NCBI RefSeq assembly: GCF_945859705.1
Contig: NC_079135.1
Location: 127,094,551-127,158,550 of the forward strand
Direction: 5' to 3'
Source: Episyrphus balteatus
Lineage: Eukaryota > Arthropoda > Insecta > Diptera > Syrphidae
DNA: 64,000 nt
The notes under the pieces were generated by a model. The model was given only the letters and a program-made list of their open reading frames with translations, was not told the DNA's origin and made no database searches. This document shows, piece by piece, positions 48,265 through 61,445 of this stretch. Positions within the stretch are counted from its first letter, which is position 1; each line of letters opens with the position of its first letter. A program made the position numbers and the translations under genes.

Positions 48265-48644
48265 TACCTATATCGCAAGTAAAAAAAATAATAAGTTTTA
48301 AGCTTCGTTAACTTGGCCCCAAAAAGTGTTCAATTTTTTAAGATTTTCCTAAGAGGCGAACATTTAAATGATCATTTTTATTTCGTAAACTTTGGGAGTT
48401 CAATAAGAAATTAATGGATTAATTTGTATTTTAGGAACAAAATGGACAAATTTGTCACTTTATAGAACCAAGCTAATTTTGTATCTCCTACTTTGTCCAG
48501 TTCAGCTCAGTTTTCTGATTTGGTTAACCTTTATTGAGGATTAAAGACTGGAACGATTTTGAAACTTTAGTCGATTTGTCCTGCAAAGTATTTTCAACTT
48601 TGTATCCCTTCATCCCATTGAAATAAAATTACATATACCTACCT

Positions 48645-50032
48645 CAGTAGCGTATCCAGAAAAAATTTTGGAGGGGGCTAGAAAATTTTTCAAACATTTT
48701 TTAGAGGGTAAATGTGCGAAAAAATTTTCATTTCTTTTTATTAATCTTTGATCGAGAGTAAAACGCTGTGCTGCGGTACTGAAAGTGGTATACCTAGTTG
48801 CATTATAGTGCTCCCGACAGATTCGTACTACTGTCTCCTCCTTTCACATTCAGAGTACCTAGTGTTTTTTCAAAGTTCTTGTGTCGCAAACATTTTACAC
48901 AAACAGCAAGGAGTTGAGTCATCCTTAAAAAAAACTCTTTATTTTGTTCGAACTTTGTCATGTGCTGAATTCAAAACTGTTTACAGATTAATTTATATCA
49001 CTTCAAGAGTTTTTGGGCTATACTTATCAATATTTTCGTTATACACGACCATGTTCCGAAATTCGAACGAAAGTGAATTCAAATCACTTTTCAATTTCAC
49101 GTGAAATGATATATCAATATTCTTCATTTCGATCGGTTTCGAAAACTTCGAAATTGCTTCTAACTGTCAAAACTGAAGGATCTTCCATTTTTATTTTGTT
49201 TCTAAAGTGAAATTACTGCAATTCATTGGAAAAGGCCCCCAAATTCACGAACAGAAAAATAGTGAATTGAATTCTAAATTGAATTGAAAATCTAAATGAG
49301 TGAAAAAATGCGGAACACCTATTTCACTTTCGGCAAGTGAATACGCAAAAAGTGAAATGCAGAACGTGAAAGTCACAAAAACTAATTTTAAATGAAATTC
49401 TTTTGATGCGAAATATATATGCTTTTTCGTAATATGTTGCTCTTTAATCCAAATCGGAAGCGCAATACTGCAATTTTCTTAAAGAAACCTGTTGACCACT
49501 TAGATTTTGAGATATCAAAAATTTCTATTTCCAATATCTTTGAGAAAAATATTATTAAAAAAAAAGTAAATATTTGATCAAGTACGGCGTTTTGAGATTG
49601 CATAAGAAGTTTTGCAAAAATTTAACGGTGATGTAATTGGACGTCAAAATACTTAAAAAATTATCAAAATTATAAAATTCGGAATTGGACTGAAATCCGA
49701 AAAAAAAAATTATCACAATCCTCATCGTCAGCTAAGGCTCTTACTTAAACAAACCCAAACAGCCATTTCAGAATTGGACTGAAATCCGAAAAAAAAAATT
49801 ATCACAATCCTCATCGTCAGCTAAGGCTCTTACTCAAACAAACCCAAACAGCCATTTCAGAATTTGGAGGGGGCTCGAGCATCTGTGCTGCCTCTAAATC
49901 TCTAAGATTTACTAACAAGTTTTAGTTAATCATGTACATTATGATGAAATCAGCTAAATAAAAACGGGATCTTGAAGACTTGGGGGGGGGGGGGGCTTGA
50001 GCCCCCTGAGCCCCCCCCTCAATACGCCACTG
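48645..50032. mobile_element. hAT-type element, about 1.4 kb
   Basis: The left end CAGTAGCGTAT and the right end ATACGCCACTG are inverted copies with one mismatch. The 8-bp duplication ACCTACCT flanks both sides exactly. G-rich runs lie just inside each end. No transposase recognised. Confidence 0.85.
49682..49859. repeat. 89-bp tandem duplication inside the hAT element
   Basis: Two copies beginning GAATTGGACTGAAATCCG, at 49682 and 49771, nearly identical (one T/C difference seen), so the duplication is recent. Confidence 0.9.
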
Positions 50033-52972
50033 ACCTACCTATGAATCTACCAACACTCAGTCAAAACTTTATTAACATCAATTGAATAATGTCCCATTTC
50101 TCTCAAAGGATTCATCATCATCATCAACATCCACAACAACCATAAATTGCAAAACTTGTTAACACTCACGCTCAGTTTATTCAATTTGTCAATTAAACAA
50201 TCACGGTTAAGCATATTTTCAATTAACGTGAATTTTTGTGTTGTTGTTGTTTTAACTGCTGTGCTGCACAGTTATTATTGAATTTTGTTTAATCAACTAC
50301 CACACCACAGACACAAATAACAAATATACACACAAATATATATCTATGGAAATGAAAAGACAACATTAACTACCTACCTCATTATGCGGTCTGGCAGTCA
50401 CGTATAAATTTTCAAAATCTGATCAAATGCTGTTGCAAAATCTGGCAAACAGGACACGTTTCGATTAGCGTAATTGGACTTTGAATTTATGTAGATGTGT
50501 ATACCTATTTTATATGTATCTGTCTGGCATTTCAAAATATATATCCTGTCTTCACAGTTTAAAAAAAAAAAGAAATATAATTATAAAATCCACCTGCATT
50601 TACATGAATCTAAAGATCAAAAGAAAGGAAGCACTCATGCAGGATGCGTTCAGAAAGTTGTATACGCCAAAAACACGTCATCACCATGATATCCTTTTTG
50701 CATTACTAATTATTGCAAATGAATCTGCTATTACACGTGGGTGAAAAGTTCTCTTTTTGCTTGACTTTGCTCCGGTTTCAAAATCCTAACATCCTGCCAG
50801 TATGACGAAACGACGGAACTGCAGTGCATTAACACCGACAAAAAAAAGCAAAAAAAAAAGAGGAAACAGAGGAGAGATCAGGATCAGAATCAGGATATAA
50901 AATAAATACACACTTGCATCCAGCATTAATATTTATACAAAATAAACCCAACATCCTTTTTCGAATAAGAACAACAACAAAAAAAAAAGGACTCTATCAA
51001 AAAAAAAAAACTTGCATGCAAATAGTACACACAAGTTTGTATTCATTACGATAATCATAATTCCATCCTGGAAATGGCTCCTGCTGCTGCAGCTGGAGCT
51101 ACACTTTTATACTCCTACAGAATTCTCTACCGGCTGCTGTCACAGGGTAGGTATACGAATATATATTCTCATATATTGTGCCCGGAAGTTGGACGTTAAA
51201 ATAATAAAATTTATGTGACTCCCTGTTAAACCCTAATCCTCCCAGTGAGCCCCATGCAACTGGGTACACACAATCCAAATTTCATGGCCCATCATCGTTG
51301 AAAAAACCTCTCTCCCACTTTTCTGGATTCAGACACATTTTTAGCAGTGAAGCAGTGCAAAAACCCCATAAATAGAGAAAAGCTTCGCTTGGAATCCTAC
51401 TTAACACCTGTAAAAGTGTTTTCTTGCACCACCCATTGTGCTGGGAGATAGTTCTTCTCGCTCTGTGTTGTGTTATCCCTTCATCCTCATCCCCAAATAA
51501 TACCCATTTCCCACTTAAACGCTCTCAGGGATTGACTGAATTGCTGGCATAAAAATCCCATTGTGTTAGCGGGGGCATTAAAAGTGTCAAAAAATAGAGA
51601 GAGAACGAAACGTGCAGCTTACCGAACGAACAAGTGGAAAACGAAAAACTCTTACTCCAAAACCTGTCCTGGATCCTGGCTAGCGCTGCTACGTGCGAAT
51701 ATGATTTATATGGGTGGTCATTAATCATCGGGGGTGATTGTACCCTACACCCTCTGCCGATTGAAAATGGAGAGTTAATTACACACAAACACACACAGTT
51801 ACAAGGATACAGCGAGTGTCCGTTCGTCCGTTCAAAACGGACAGACAAGAGTAAAGTGTAAAACTGCTGTTGCTGGAACACAATAGTATAACAACGCGAA
51901 TGGCAAAAAGCTATTTAGCCGAGGATGAAAAAGGTCCCGAATAGCCCGCAGGAATGCAGACTGAACTATGAAGGCAGCGATTGGAGAACATATCCAGCAA
52001 AAGCGAGCCAAATACAGCAGCAACATTTTGCGAGGACGGACGAAGTGAATGCCACTTTAATCGGCGCTGGTATAGAGGACGAGCGGGCGGGCGTGACGAC
52101 GACAGACGAGTGTTTGGAGAAGGCATGTTCGGGTTAATGATGGCATTGCTGGCGAGCTGTAAGGACATGATGTTGTATTGGACGCACAACTTGCTAGAAC
52201 AAGGGGGAGTTAACAGCTTTCGCTGAGTCCTGGCTTGGCTATATATGTATTGGGCGCCGAAAGGGATGTAATGAATAAAGTCCATCATGGTAAAAGGTAG
52301 GTAGGTACTTTTATTGTCTTTTGTTGGGAAAAAAGGGATTTTTTATAAGAGCCGCGCGGATGTTGATACTATACTCCGGAACGCTTTGCTTGGTAATTAA
52401 GTGCGGAATGATGATTGGATTTTGTTTGTCTAGGGGGCAGTAAAGGATCTTTATAGTAAAATTAAAAAAAAAAAAAACACACACAAAAAATAAGAGACAA
52501 AGATCTGGTAGTTATACATGTTGACAAGGCAGGTCGACGAGATGCGACGGTTTTGTTTAAAGTTGTCATCTTTCCGTCGCTGTATATTTACCACCAAGAA
52601 TTTCGAATTTTTAATCTTCAAAGAAACAAAAAAAAAAAATGCAACTTGTGGATATTTAGATAAACCTTTGCCAAAAATTTATTTCTGAACCAATATTTCC
52701 TAAATTCTTTTCTTCTAGGAGAATAATATGATTCATTTAAAAGTTCAGGCTTATAAATAGGTGCATTATCAACTTCAACACTTTGGCAGTAAATGTGCAT
52801 CTTTGGGTAAGTTAGAGACTTTTTTGTGGAACCCAACTTATTGCTACACTAAGCCAATTTTCATTGTCAATTCTAATATGAAAATCGAACTCAATATTAG
52901 ATTACATATAAAGAAATCTCTCCAAAATTTATCAGACCTTTAATTTATCCAAGAATTAAAGGACTTGGCAAT
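50033..52972. other. Non-coding DNA
   Basis: No gene recognised. Somewhat less AT-rich around 51.0-52.3 kb, where several short frames overlap on both strands without domains or splice support. Confidence 0.4.
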
Positions 52973-53232
52973 AGTGATGGGAACTATCGAATAAAAACTA
53001 TCAAACTATCGATAGTATTAAATTATTCATTTTTTCATTCATTTAGTTTCTGGTTTCATTCGAATAGTTTTTTCATTCGATAGTTTTTTTTTATTCGATA
53101 GTTTTTTCATTCGAATAGTTTTTTTATTCGATAGTTTTTATTCGAATGAATAAATGAATGAACTATTCGATAGTTCAAATCATTCAGTTACTAACTATCG
53201 ATAGTTAAAACCATTCGATAGTTCCCATCACT
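52973..53232. mobile_element. MITE with AGTGATGGGAACTATCGA ends
   Basis: AGTGATGGGAACTATCGA on the left is matched by TCGATAGTTCCCATCACT on the right. The interior is made of repeated ATTCGATAGTTTTT phrases. The 8 bp outside the longer ends (CTTGGCAA and CTTAGTAG) agree at 5 of 8 sites, compatible with a decayed hAT duplication but not proof. Confidence 0.65.
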
Positions 53233-53582
53233 ACTTAGTAGACGTTGGCGTTGTTCTACCCTCCCTCCAAATGTATTGATGCCTAAAAAGAAAACATTTA
53301 AAAGAAATTAAAAAAAAAAATACATTGGATTTAAAATTGCAAAATCATAAAGTTTTTAAACGTTATTTCCCACACTAAAACAAAATTTCAAAAATATTCA
53401 TTTGTAAAAAATTGATTTTCTACACAAAAATTTTAAAATATTTTTAATAACTCCAAATTTGTATTTTTATTGAAGAAAACTTAAATATTACGGCCATTCA
53501 AATGCTTCTGTTTAAATTTTGTTTTTGGAAATCAGTCACTTAAAAATAAAAAAAAAAAAAAACGGTTCTATTTGTTCTATTT

Positions 53583-54013
53583 AGGGCCAATTTTTCAATA
53601 GTCAGTTAAAGAGTCAGTTAGTACTTATTCCTAAGGATAGAGAAAAAATCAATTTTTCAACAAGCAGATATAGCTTATTCCTAAGAATAAAACTATCTGC
53701 TTCTTTCAGAGACTAATAAAAATTATTCTAAGGAATAATCTCAACAAAAATATTGTGTCAGTTGTCAAAGCTGTTTTTAAAGAATTTTGAAAAAAATACA
53801 GTGGAAAACAAAAAAACAAAAACAATCATGAATAAAAATGACGTTTAATTTTAAATATTTTTGAATTTGACAATTTTTTTTTTTGTTATTCTGTAGAATA
53901 AATTATTCTTGATTGAAAAATTCAATGTTTTTATCTGATTGTTTATGAGCCTAATAACTTTATTCGTCGAACAGTTAACTGACTGTTTATTAGGAGATTG
54001 AAAAATTGGCTCT
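53583..54013. mobile_element. Foldback MITE, copy A
   Basis: Ends AGGGCCAATTTTTCAAT and ATTGAAAAATTGGCTCT are inverted copies, and internal GTCAGTTAA and TTAACTGAC blocks continue the inversion. Its sequence recurs in opposite orientation in the next element. Confidence 0.75.
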
Positions 54014-54079
54014 TAAAAGAAAGGATTTTATTTGTCAAAGTCCACAGTTTTTTATCAAAGTCGTTAGAGTTTTTTTTTT

Positions 54080-55652
54080 AGAGCCGATTTTTCAATCTTC
54101 TAATAAACACTAAACAGTCAGTTAACTGTACGACGAATAAAGTTATTAGGCTCATAAGCAATCAGATAACAAAATTGAATTTTTCAATCAAGAAAACTCT
54201 ATTCTAAAGAATAACAAAAAAAAATGTCAAATTAAAAAATATTCAAAATTAAACGTCACTTTTATTCAAAATAGTTTTTGTTTTCTTGTGTTCCCTTGTA
54301 TTTTTTAAACGCATTGCGGCCTTTAAATTTGTGAAAAAAACCATCTTTATAATTTATAATCTTAAAAAAATCGAAAAAAATCGATTTTATTAATACATAT
54401 GTATTTTCTTTAAAGCAGCTTTGACAAATGACAAAATATTTTTGTTGAGATTATTCCTAAGAATAAATTTTATTCGTCTCTGAAAGAAGCAGATATGTAG
54501 TTTTATTCCTTTATTAAATTTTTTATTCTATTAACCCTCTACTGCATGAATTAATATTAGCGGACGAAAAAATTAAAAAAATGCTTTACATGGGTTCTTT
54601 GGGTTGTTTCAAAACGGTTTACATTAAAAAAAATTGTTTAAATTAATTAATTTAAAAAAATTGTTTATAAGCCAAATTTGGTTTCGTATGCATTAATTTT
54701 ATTTATTCAGATTATGTGAAGAATAAAATTAAAATTATAAAAAGATAAATATTTACCATTTAAAAACAAAATAAAGTAAAATAAATACATTGCATTACAA
54801 AAGGTTAAGAATTACTTCAAATTTGGCCCATTTTAAGCCATGGAACCGAGAAAAGCAATTTGTTTTATCAGTCATATGTATATAATTTTTCTGGTTCACA
54901 TTCTTTCCAGTATCGAAGTAAGTCTTGCTCCAACATTTTCACCCACTCCCAGTGGGTAAAGTAATAAAATGATTAAATTTTTTGTGGTTACGCCCCTGGA
55001 AATGGGGTTAACATAAAAAAAATGTCTCTAAAAGCGAAGGGGCTCCATTTCTGAAGTAAAACATAGCTTCCAAGCAAAGTAAAAATGTAAAGGAACAAAA
55101 TTTGCCAACAAAAAAATTTAACAAATTTTGTAGATTTAAAACCCCTTAATGCACACGATGCCAAATATGGCTCCCGTACTTTTTGCCCTCCCAAGACCAG
55201 GCCAATAATTTTTTTTCAATAAAAATTGGTTCATAGCATACACAATAAGACAATCGATCAAAAATAAATTTTTAATTCCACTTTTCTTTCCAAACAAACG
55301 CAGTAATTAACACTTAAAGTATGAAAATATTCTACACTTTCGGTTTCAATGCACACGACAGATCGACTCACCTGTGATCATAAAATACACCTTTATTTTG
55401 TGTCCGACACACGAAAAAACTATCTCTATGGGTTCTCAGAAACACAAAGAAGAGGATTGTATTGAATCTTTACCATTTTTTTTTTTTGTTTGACAGAGAA
55501 GAGAAAAGTGCATAAAACCATATTTGGCTTCGTATGCAGTAGATTAATAAACTATACAATAAACTATACCTGACTGTTGAAAAATTGATTTTCTCTTTAT
55601 TTGGGGAATAAGTACTATCTGACTGTTTAACTGACTGTTGAAAACCAAAATT
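54080..55652. mobile_element. Foldback MITE, copy B, split by a piggyBac-like insertion
   Basis: The left part AGAGCCGATTTTTCAATCTT through to about 54530 matches the right half of copy A in reverse. After the inserted element, the sequence resumes at about 55548 with the match to copy A's left end (CTGACTGTTTAACTGACTGT). Copies A and B are therefore head-to-head relatives about 65 bp apart. Confidence 0.75.
54535..55543. mobile_element. piggyBac-like non-autonomous element, copy 1
   Basis: Starts CCCTCTACTGCATGAA after TTAA (54531-54534) and ends ATGCAGTAGA before TTAA (55544-55547). The last GGG found in copy 2 is missing. A TTAA duplication with CCC ends is typical of piggyBac. It contains poorly conserved TTTGGCTTCGT(G/A)TGCA repeats and no transposase. 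Confidence 0.8.
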
Positions 55653-58600
55653 TTATATATTTTACATAGACAAAGTATCAACGCAAATTGTACGAAAGTA
55701 CGTAAAGTACCAAAAAAAAGTACTAAAAGTACTTTTTTTTTCAAATCAACTTGGCAATGACGCACAATACCTTTTACAAAATTAAAATGTCATAAAATTG
55801 ATGAAATGGTTGTACAAATAAAATGTACAATTGGTCTTATGACTAAATAAATTACTACAAATTATTACTTCAAACTAAATGGTTGTGTTTTTAATTTACA
55901 ATTGCATTGGAAAATTTAACTTAACATTTAATTTTGTTTTTGCTTTTTTTTAATAAAAAACTAGACGTTACCTAGGTCCTTCATCGTTTTTAAATTTTTT
56001 CAAAATAAAAAAAAAATGAAGGTTATCTAATAAATCCGGAAATTTTATATAATTTGAATTTGATGGTTACTAAAACGATAGCGAATATAAATTTTTGTTC
56101 AAATCAGTTATTTTGTTTACGAGCAAGAAGTGAAGAAAACGGTTCTATAACAGGTGCCGTTAATAATAGTCCAAAAATATACATATGTGTTGCTATGAAA
56201 GTACGACCTTATTTCATACCGTACAGCGTACACATACAAAATGTACCCAAAATCTTTAAAGCAGTTTTTTGAAACCAGGAAGACTTTGCATTTTAATTAT
56301 AAATGGCTTCCCATGATGTAGTAATAAATACCATAATCTTTTATGATCATAAATCTCAGATTAATAGTCTTCTTCAATGATCATGAACATAAAATTATAA
56401 AACAGTTTAATGATCGATAAATGTTCCTAATTAGACTTTTAACAATCTTCCTTATCTCAATAAAAGACAAATACAAAAATCATATAGCACATAGGTACCT
56501 ATAAAGTTTTGAACAACTTTTATATGGGGTCATTTTTATAGTTTGCCATAATTTTATCAAAATCATCCCCAATTTTTATAGGCACCTTTTCACCCCTCAT
56601 CTCATTATCATCGTTCTTGTCGCAAAAAGGATATTAAAATCCTTGCGCGTTAAGACAGTTTTGGATGATGAGTTCGTTGCTTTGGCATAATAAGCCATGA
56701 AAATGGCTATCATTTTACTCCGATAGGGAATATCCTAACTAAAAACGGTAGATACCTATTAAGATATAGACAAGAAGAAGTCAAAGCCAAAGCTGATGAT
56801 GATTACGGGTATTACGGCGATGTTGAACAACCATCATTAAGCACGCGCTTCCAAAGAAGTAATCTCTCCCGCACTCTAGATTGGCGTACCTACCTACATT
56901 TTTTTTCTTCTTCTTTCATTTTAATTGACTCATTTGAAAGTCAATTAAAAGCAAAAAAGCGGAATGAAAAATAAAATGACATTGTTATGCTATATAGTGG
57001 AAGTGGACGAAGGAGGATGAGAATGTACTGGGCAAGGACCCCAGTTTCAAGTCGTCATAATGAGCCCGATAGATAGAAAAAGATACGAAGACGACGTTGT
57101 GTAATTATTGCACCATTCGTTCTTATCACTCGATTCGATACTTTTTTATTCCATCACCCTCTTCTTTCGGTGGCGTATACTTGCTATTATGAGTAGGGGT
57201 TTCTGCCATTTTTTATTATTACCCACACTTTCTTCCTCGCTCGAAATAATGTAATTAAAAGAAATATCTTCAGGACACTATAAGGAAGATATCAGCCAGC
57301 GCCGCCGTTTTCCAATCGATCGGGAGTAATTAACGAAATGAAATACTTTCTCGAGTGTAAATTGTAGTTAGGGTGAATGTTTATTTTTTTCTTCTTCTTA
57401 TTCAATCCAAACCACATCTCATCCCCTTCGGTGTGAGAGTGTGTCAAGGGATGGATGACTTGGCTTCACTTCAACCGGCCATAGTGCCACTCCAGTCGAT
57501 TGACTCTGCGCTCGCTATTATAAGTGTGTGCGAGTGTTGGTGAACTGCAATTAAATTAAATTAAAATGTTTTCTTTTTATGTTTCGTTTTTTCTTTTGGT
57601 CTTTTTTTCTTTTTTCTTCAATAAATGGTTTTCTGTGTCTGTTTCTCTTGAGAATAATATAAAATCCAAAAAACTTGAGTTGTGTGTTTGCAATCGGAAA
57701 TAATTAATTTCTTATCAGTTTTTTTTTTTTTTTTAGTTATGGCGAAGAGTTTGAAAATACTTTTTCTTTTCTTCTTCCGTCACCCTATATCTTTGTTGGA
57801 AAAAGGAAGTCGTCCAAAAGATAAGGTTTGAGGTGATATCTTGGTACCTATCTTTTAGTTATTTCTTTTCCTCTTGGCGTTATAATCATTTTGGAGAGAT
57901 AATTTAAGTGTGCGGAACTATGACGCAGATACAAAGTTCGATTGACATATAAATTAATCAACTAAATGTTTACCCACCTTTGTCGTCATTCGCAGTATTT
58001 TATGTCTTTGAAGTTATTTTTTGGGGAGTTTTGGGAGTTTATTTTTGGTTCTTGGAGAGATAGAGCTCAAAATTGGAATGATTATATTTATTTTTAGGTA
58101 TATCTTATTTGTTTTAGAAATGTAAATTGAAAAAAATTAAATTAATATAATGTTATAACCAGGACTTCTAAAACAGATCGGAACTTACTCGTAATTAATT
58201 TTTTTAATTGCATTTTTAAGAAAACCGAGTCGAAATAATTTTTTTTCAAAATTAATATTTACTTAAAATCCAGTTGAGATGTAATAACATCAAAATCTCG
58301 TAAACGAGACGAATTGGCTTTTTTCCCACTTTTGGCTAGTAGAATGTGAACCTTGACGTTAAATTACTTATACATTATGATGGTTATAGTAATAATTAAA
58401 AGCTCAATTCATAAATAATTAAAAGTGGTATAATTCATTCTTGAAGAATAACCCAAACAAATCAAAAGTTTGTCAGATATTTGAAAAAATCTTATTTTGC
58501 CCTAACCTTGCGAAACAAACATGGGATTTGACCAACTATAAAATTCAGTTAAATTAACTTACGGAATTCACTCGTATACCATTTTTTAGATAATTTAATT

Positions 58601-59354
58601 GTGAATAAGTCTATTCTTGGACATTTTTGGTTAAAATGAGCAAAAATGGAGTTATTAAATAAAAACGGTTCCAACCCCTTTTCCAACCAACCAAACGATC
58701 AAAACCATATAAAAATTGGTTATAACAAATGTGATCATTTCAAAAAAATAATGATTGTTTAGCATAATAGAAATGTGCGCAATTATGATAGCATACATTG
58801 TTTTTAATATATTTTGGATAAAAGTATTAAAAATGAGTCTCAAACCTTACATTTCAATTTTTTATTGTTTTTCGTCCTTTTTTATATAACAGTTTAAACT
58901 TAGTTTTCTCAAAAGTTTGTGAAGACACCTTATAAGTGTTGAATATCAATAAAAAGGTTAGAATCTTTACTTTATAAATCCGTTATTAGTTTTTGAATGT
59001 ACTTTAAATTGATTGTTTAAAAAAAATAACAATTAATGGGAAGTAATTTGGCCAACTTTAATTTTCAATTGTAGATTTCTCCTCTGCCGACGACTGCCGA
59101 TGTCGAGTTATGAATGAATTTAGAATCACATTTTACTCAAAATTAAGGAATAAAAATAAAATTTTGCGCATATTTGCGCCATTTTGATTTATGGTCAAAA
59201 ATGTACCTATGAAATAAAAATTTTCCAAAAATGTTTGAAAATCTTTTTTTTACTGTCATCTACATGGTGTCTCAAAATTAATGATTCAAATAAAATATTC
59301 TGATAGGCTATTTAAAGGGCTCTTAAAATTTGGTAACTTTTTTATCCCAAATAT
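55653..59354. other. Non-coding DNA
   Basis: No gene recognised. Holds the short fragment of the dispersed repeat near 56138-56172. Open frames are short and without domains. Confidence 0.4.
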
Positions 59355-59965
59355 TTACAGTTTTCGATTAAATGCACTTCTTGTGAAATTTCGAAAAATT
59401 CCTACTTTAAAACAGAATTTTGATTCCCCTGTTCATTATTTATTTTTGTTTTTTTTTACAAATCTGTCCCTAAAACAATAATTGACAATTAGGAACAATT
59501 GACAAATAAAAAAAAATTATTTCGCTACAAATTAGTTTAAACAAAAGCCTATGTTTTTTATTGTTTTTTTTTTACTCTGAATAACCTTGTTTTGTTAAAT
59601 TCAAATTATAGTATCTTTCATCCTAACTTCAATTTCCGAATTTTTTATACTTTTTTTGAAAACTGTGATAACAAGGCAAGTTATAAAAATGATAAACCAG
59701 TTTCAAAATGTACAAATTATTTTTTAGGGTGTTGCTCTAAAATAAAAGTAAGAAATTGAGTTTCATTAAAACTGCTAACTAATTTGTAGCAATATGGCGA
59801 ACAAAATAAATAATGTTTTGATTAAATAATTGATTCTTATTTACCAATGTCTTAGTGAACGTTTGTAAAAACAAAAATCAATTATGAACAGGGGAAGTAA
59901 AATACTGTTTCAAAGTAGGAATTTTTCGAAATTTCACAAAAAGTGCATTTAATCGAAAATGGTAA
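59355..59965. repeat. Inverted repeat, about 100-bp arms
   Basis: The arm TTTTCGATTAAATGCACTT with CGAAAAATTCCTACTTT on the left recurs inverted on the right (CAAAGTAGGAATTTTTCG, GTGCATTTAATCGAAAA) around a roughly 420-bp spacer. Likely a foldback element whose outer limits are not clear. Confidence 0.7.
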
Positions 59966-61054
59966 GAATTTGAGATATGTATTTTAAATTATTACTTTTG
60001 GGATCCCCTATAAAGGGAATTCCCAACAAGCTTGACATTCTGAACGGATTTCAAGTGGCATTTTCTGCCGCAAATTAAAATCTGCAGATTTGAAGTTATT
60101 TTATTTCATCCCATTTTTCAAACTTTTATTTTTTTACGCTATTTTAATTCTTATCTCAAGCTTTTGTTTTATTTAAAAAGTCTTCTCTATAAAATATAAA
60201 TTATTTTCATATTCAATTTGATTTTAATACATTTTCCTCTTCAACCCTTTTTTGTTGTTTGAGTTTTATAAAATACACAATAATTTTGATTTTATTTCGA
60301 AAGTGGTTAATTTAGTCTCTACGTTTTTGGATACTTATCCCTTTCACATTTTTTCTTTCTTTTCTTAGGTACTTATAAAATAAATTCTACCTACAATGAA
60401 TTTTATATTATCTTTCATTCGTAGGTATGCTTTTTTTGAATTTATAATCTTTTAATTTTTGCTTTCTTATCAATATATTATATATAGGATAACTTCACTT
60501 ATATTTAACACAAATTACAACGACTTAAAATATAATTTTGTATATGAATTAAGCCATTAATAAATTGACGAATTTGAGCTTTTTTTTCATAATTTCTGTT
60601 TTTGAAAATATTATAATAAATACATACATAATTTTTTTAGTTCTGATTTTTATTTTATGTTGATGTAGTATATTTGTGCCAAATTTAAAAAAAAAAAAAA
60701 AATATTGAGAAACAAAAAAGTTATGGAATTTTGAGATGATTTACATCGTTTGGTCCCATAGTGCGGAGTGGCGTGGCGTCCTATCATCCCAACAAATTGA
60801 CTTTTGATAACAACATATACCCGAACACATTCCATGAAAAAAATTGGGTCCCGCGAAAAATGTGATTAAATTTACTAATTTGCCTGGGCTAATTAAGCTT
60901 AATTGTTTTCAAAAAAATGATTGCATTTTTTTTTTAAATGCCATATTAGTGGACCCTTTATTGCTAATTCCAGGTTTTTTTTTTTTAATTTTGCTTTTTC
61001 TTTATTTATTTATTTTTTAAATTTTTATTTAAAAATGGATGGGAGACACAATCC
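59966..61054. other. Non-coding AT-rich DNA
   Basis: No gene recognised. Confidence 0.45.
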
Positions 61055-61225
61055 CGAAATTTTGTATCCAGAAAACCCAGAATCCCGAAAATCCAGAATC
61101 CAGAAAACCCAAAATACCGAAAATCCAAAATCCCGAAAAGCCTAAATCCAGAAAACCCAAAATACCGAAAATCCAAAATCCCGAAAAGCCTAAATCCAGA
61201 AAGGCCAAAATCCCGAAAATAAAAC
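61055..61225 (+). repeat. Short tandem repeat (AATCCCGAAA/CCAGAAAACC)n
   Basis: About 15 degenerate units of roughly 10 bp, such as AATCCCGAAA and TCCAGAAAAC. It pairs with an inverted array at about 62650-62757. Confidence 0.85.
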
Positions 61226-61445
61226 AGAAAATTTGTGTTTCACTGAAATTTTAACTTAATCATAAAATAAAAACCAATTAAATAACAATTTATGCATACA
61301 ATTATTATAAGTTAAATATTTAAACTCATGATTCTATTAATTTTAGTTCAAAGATTTTTCCAACTTAACTCAATCACAACAAAACACTGCTGAAAGCACA
61401 ATAAGAACTTGAAATCATGTAAAAAAGAGATATTAACGGAATTAA

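Larger units (their letters stand above)
46046..48290 (+). repeat. Dispersed repeat family, copy 2, with insertions
   Basis: Matches copy 1 at 11089-11589 in opposite orientation over 46046-46660, again at about 47255-47307, and after the inserted element at 48265-48280. Relative to copy 1 it holds about 600 bp more, including an 8-bp tandem array, and a 957-bp transposon. A short related piece also occurs at about 56138-56172 (GGTTCTATAACAGGTGCCGT). Confidence 0.75.
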
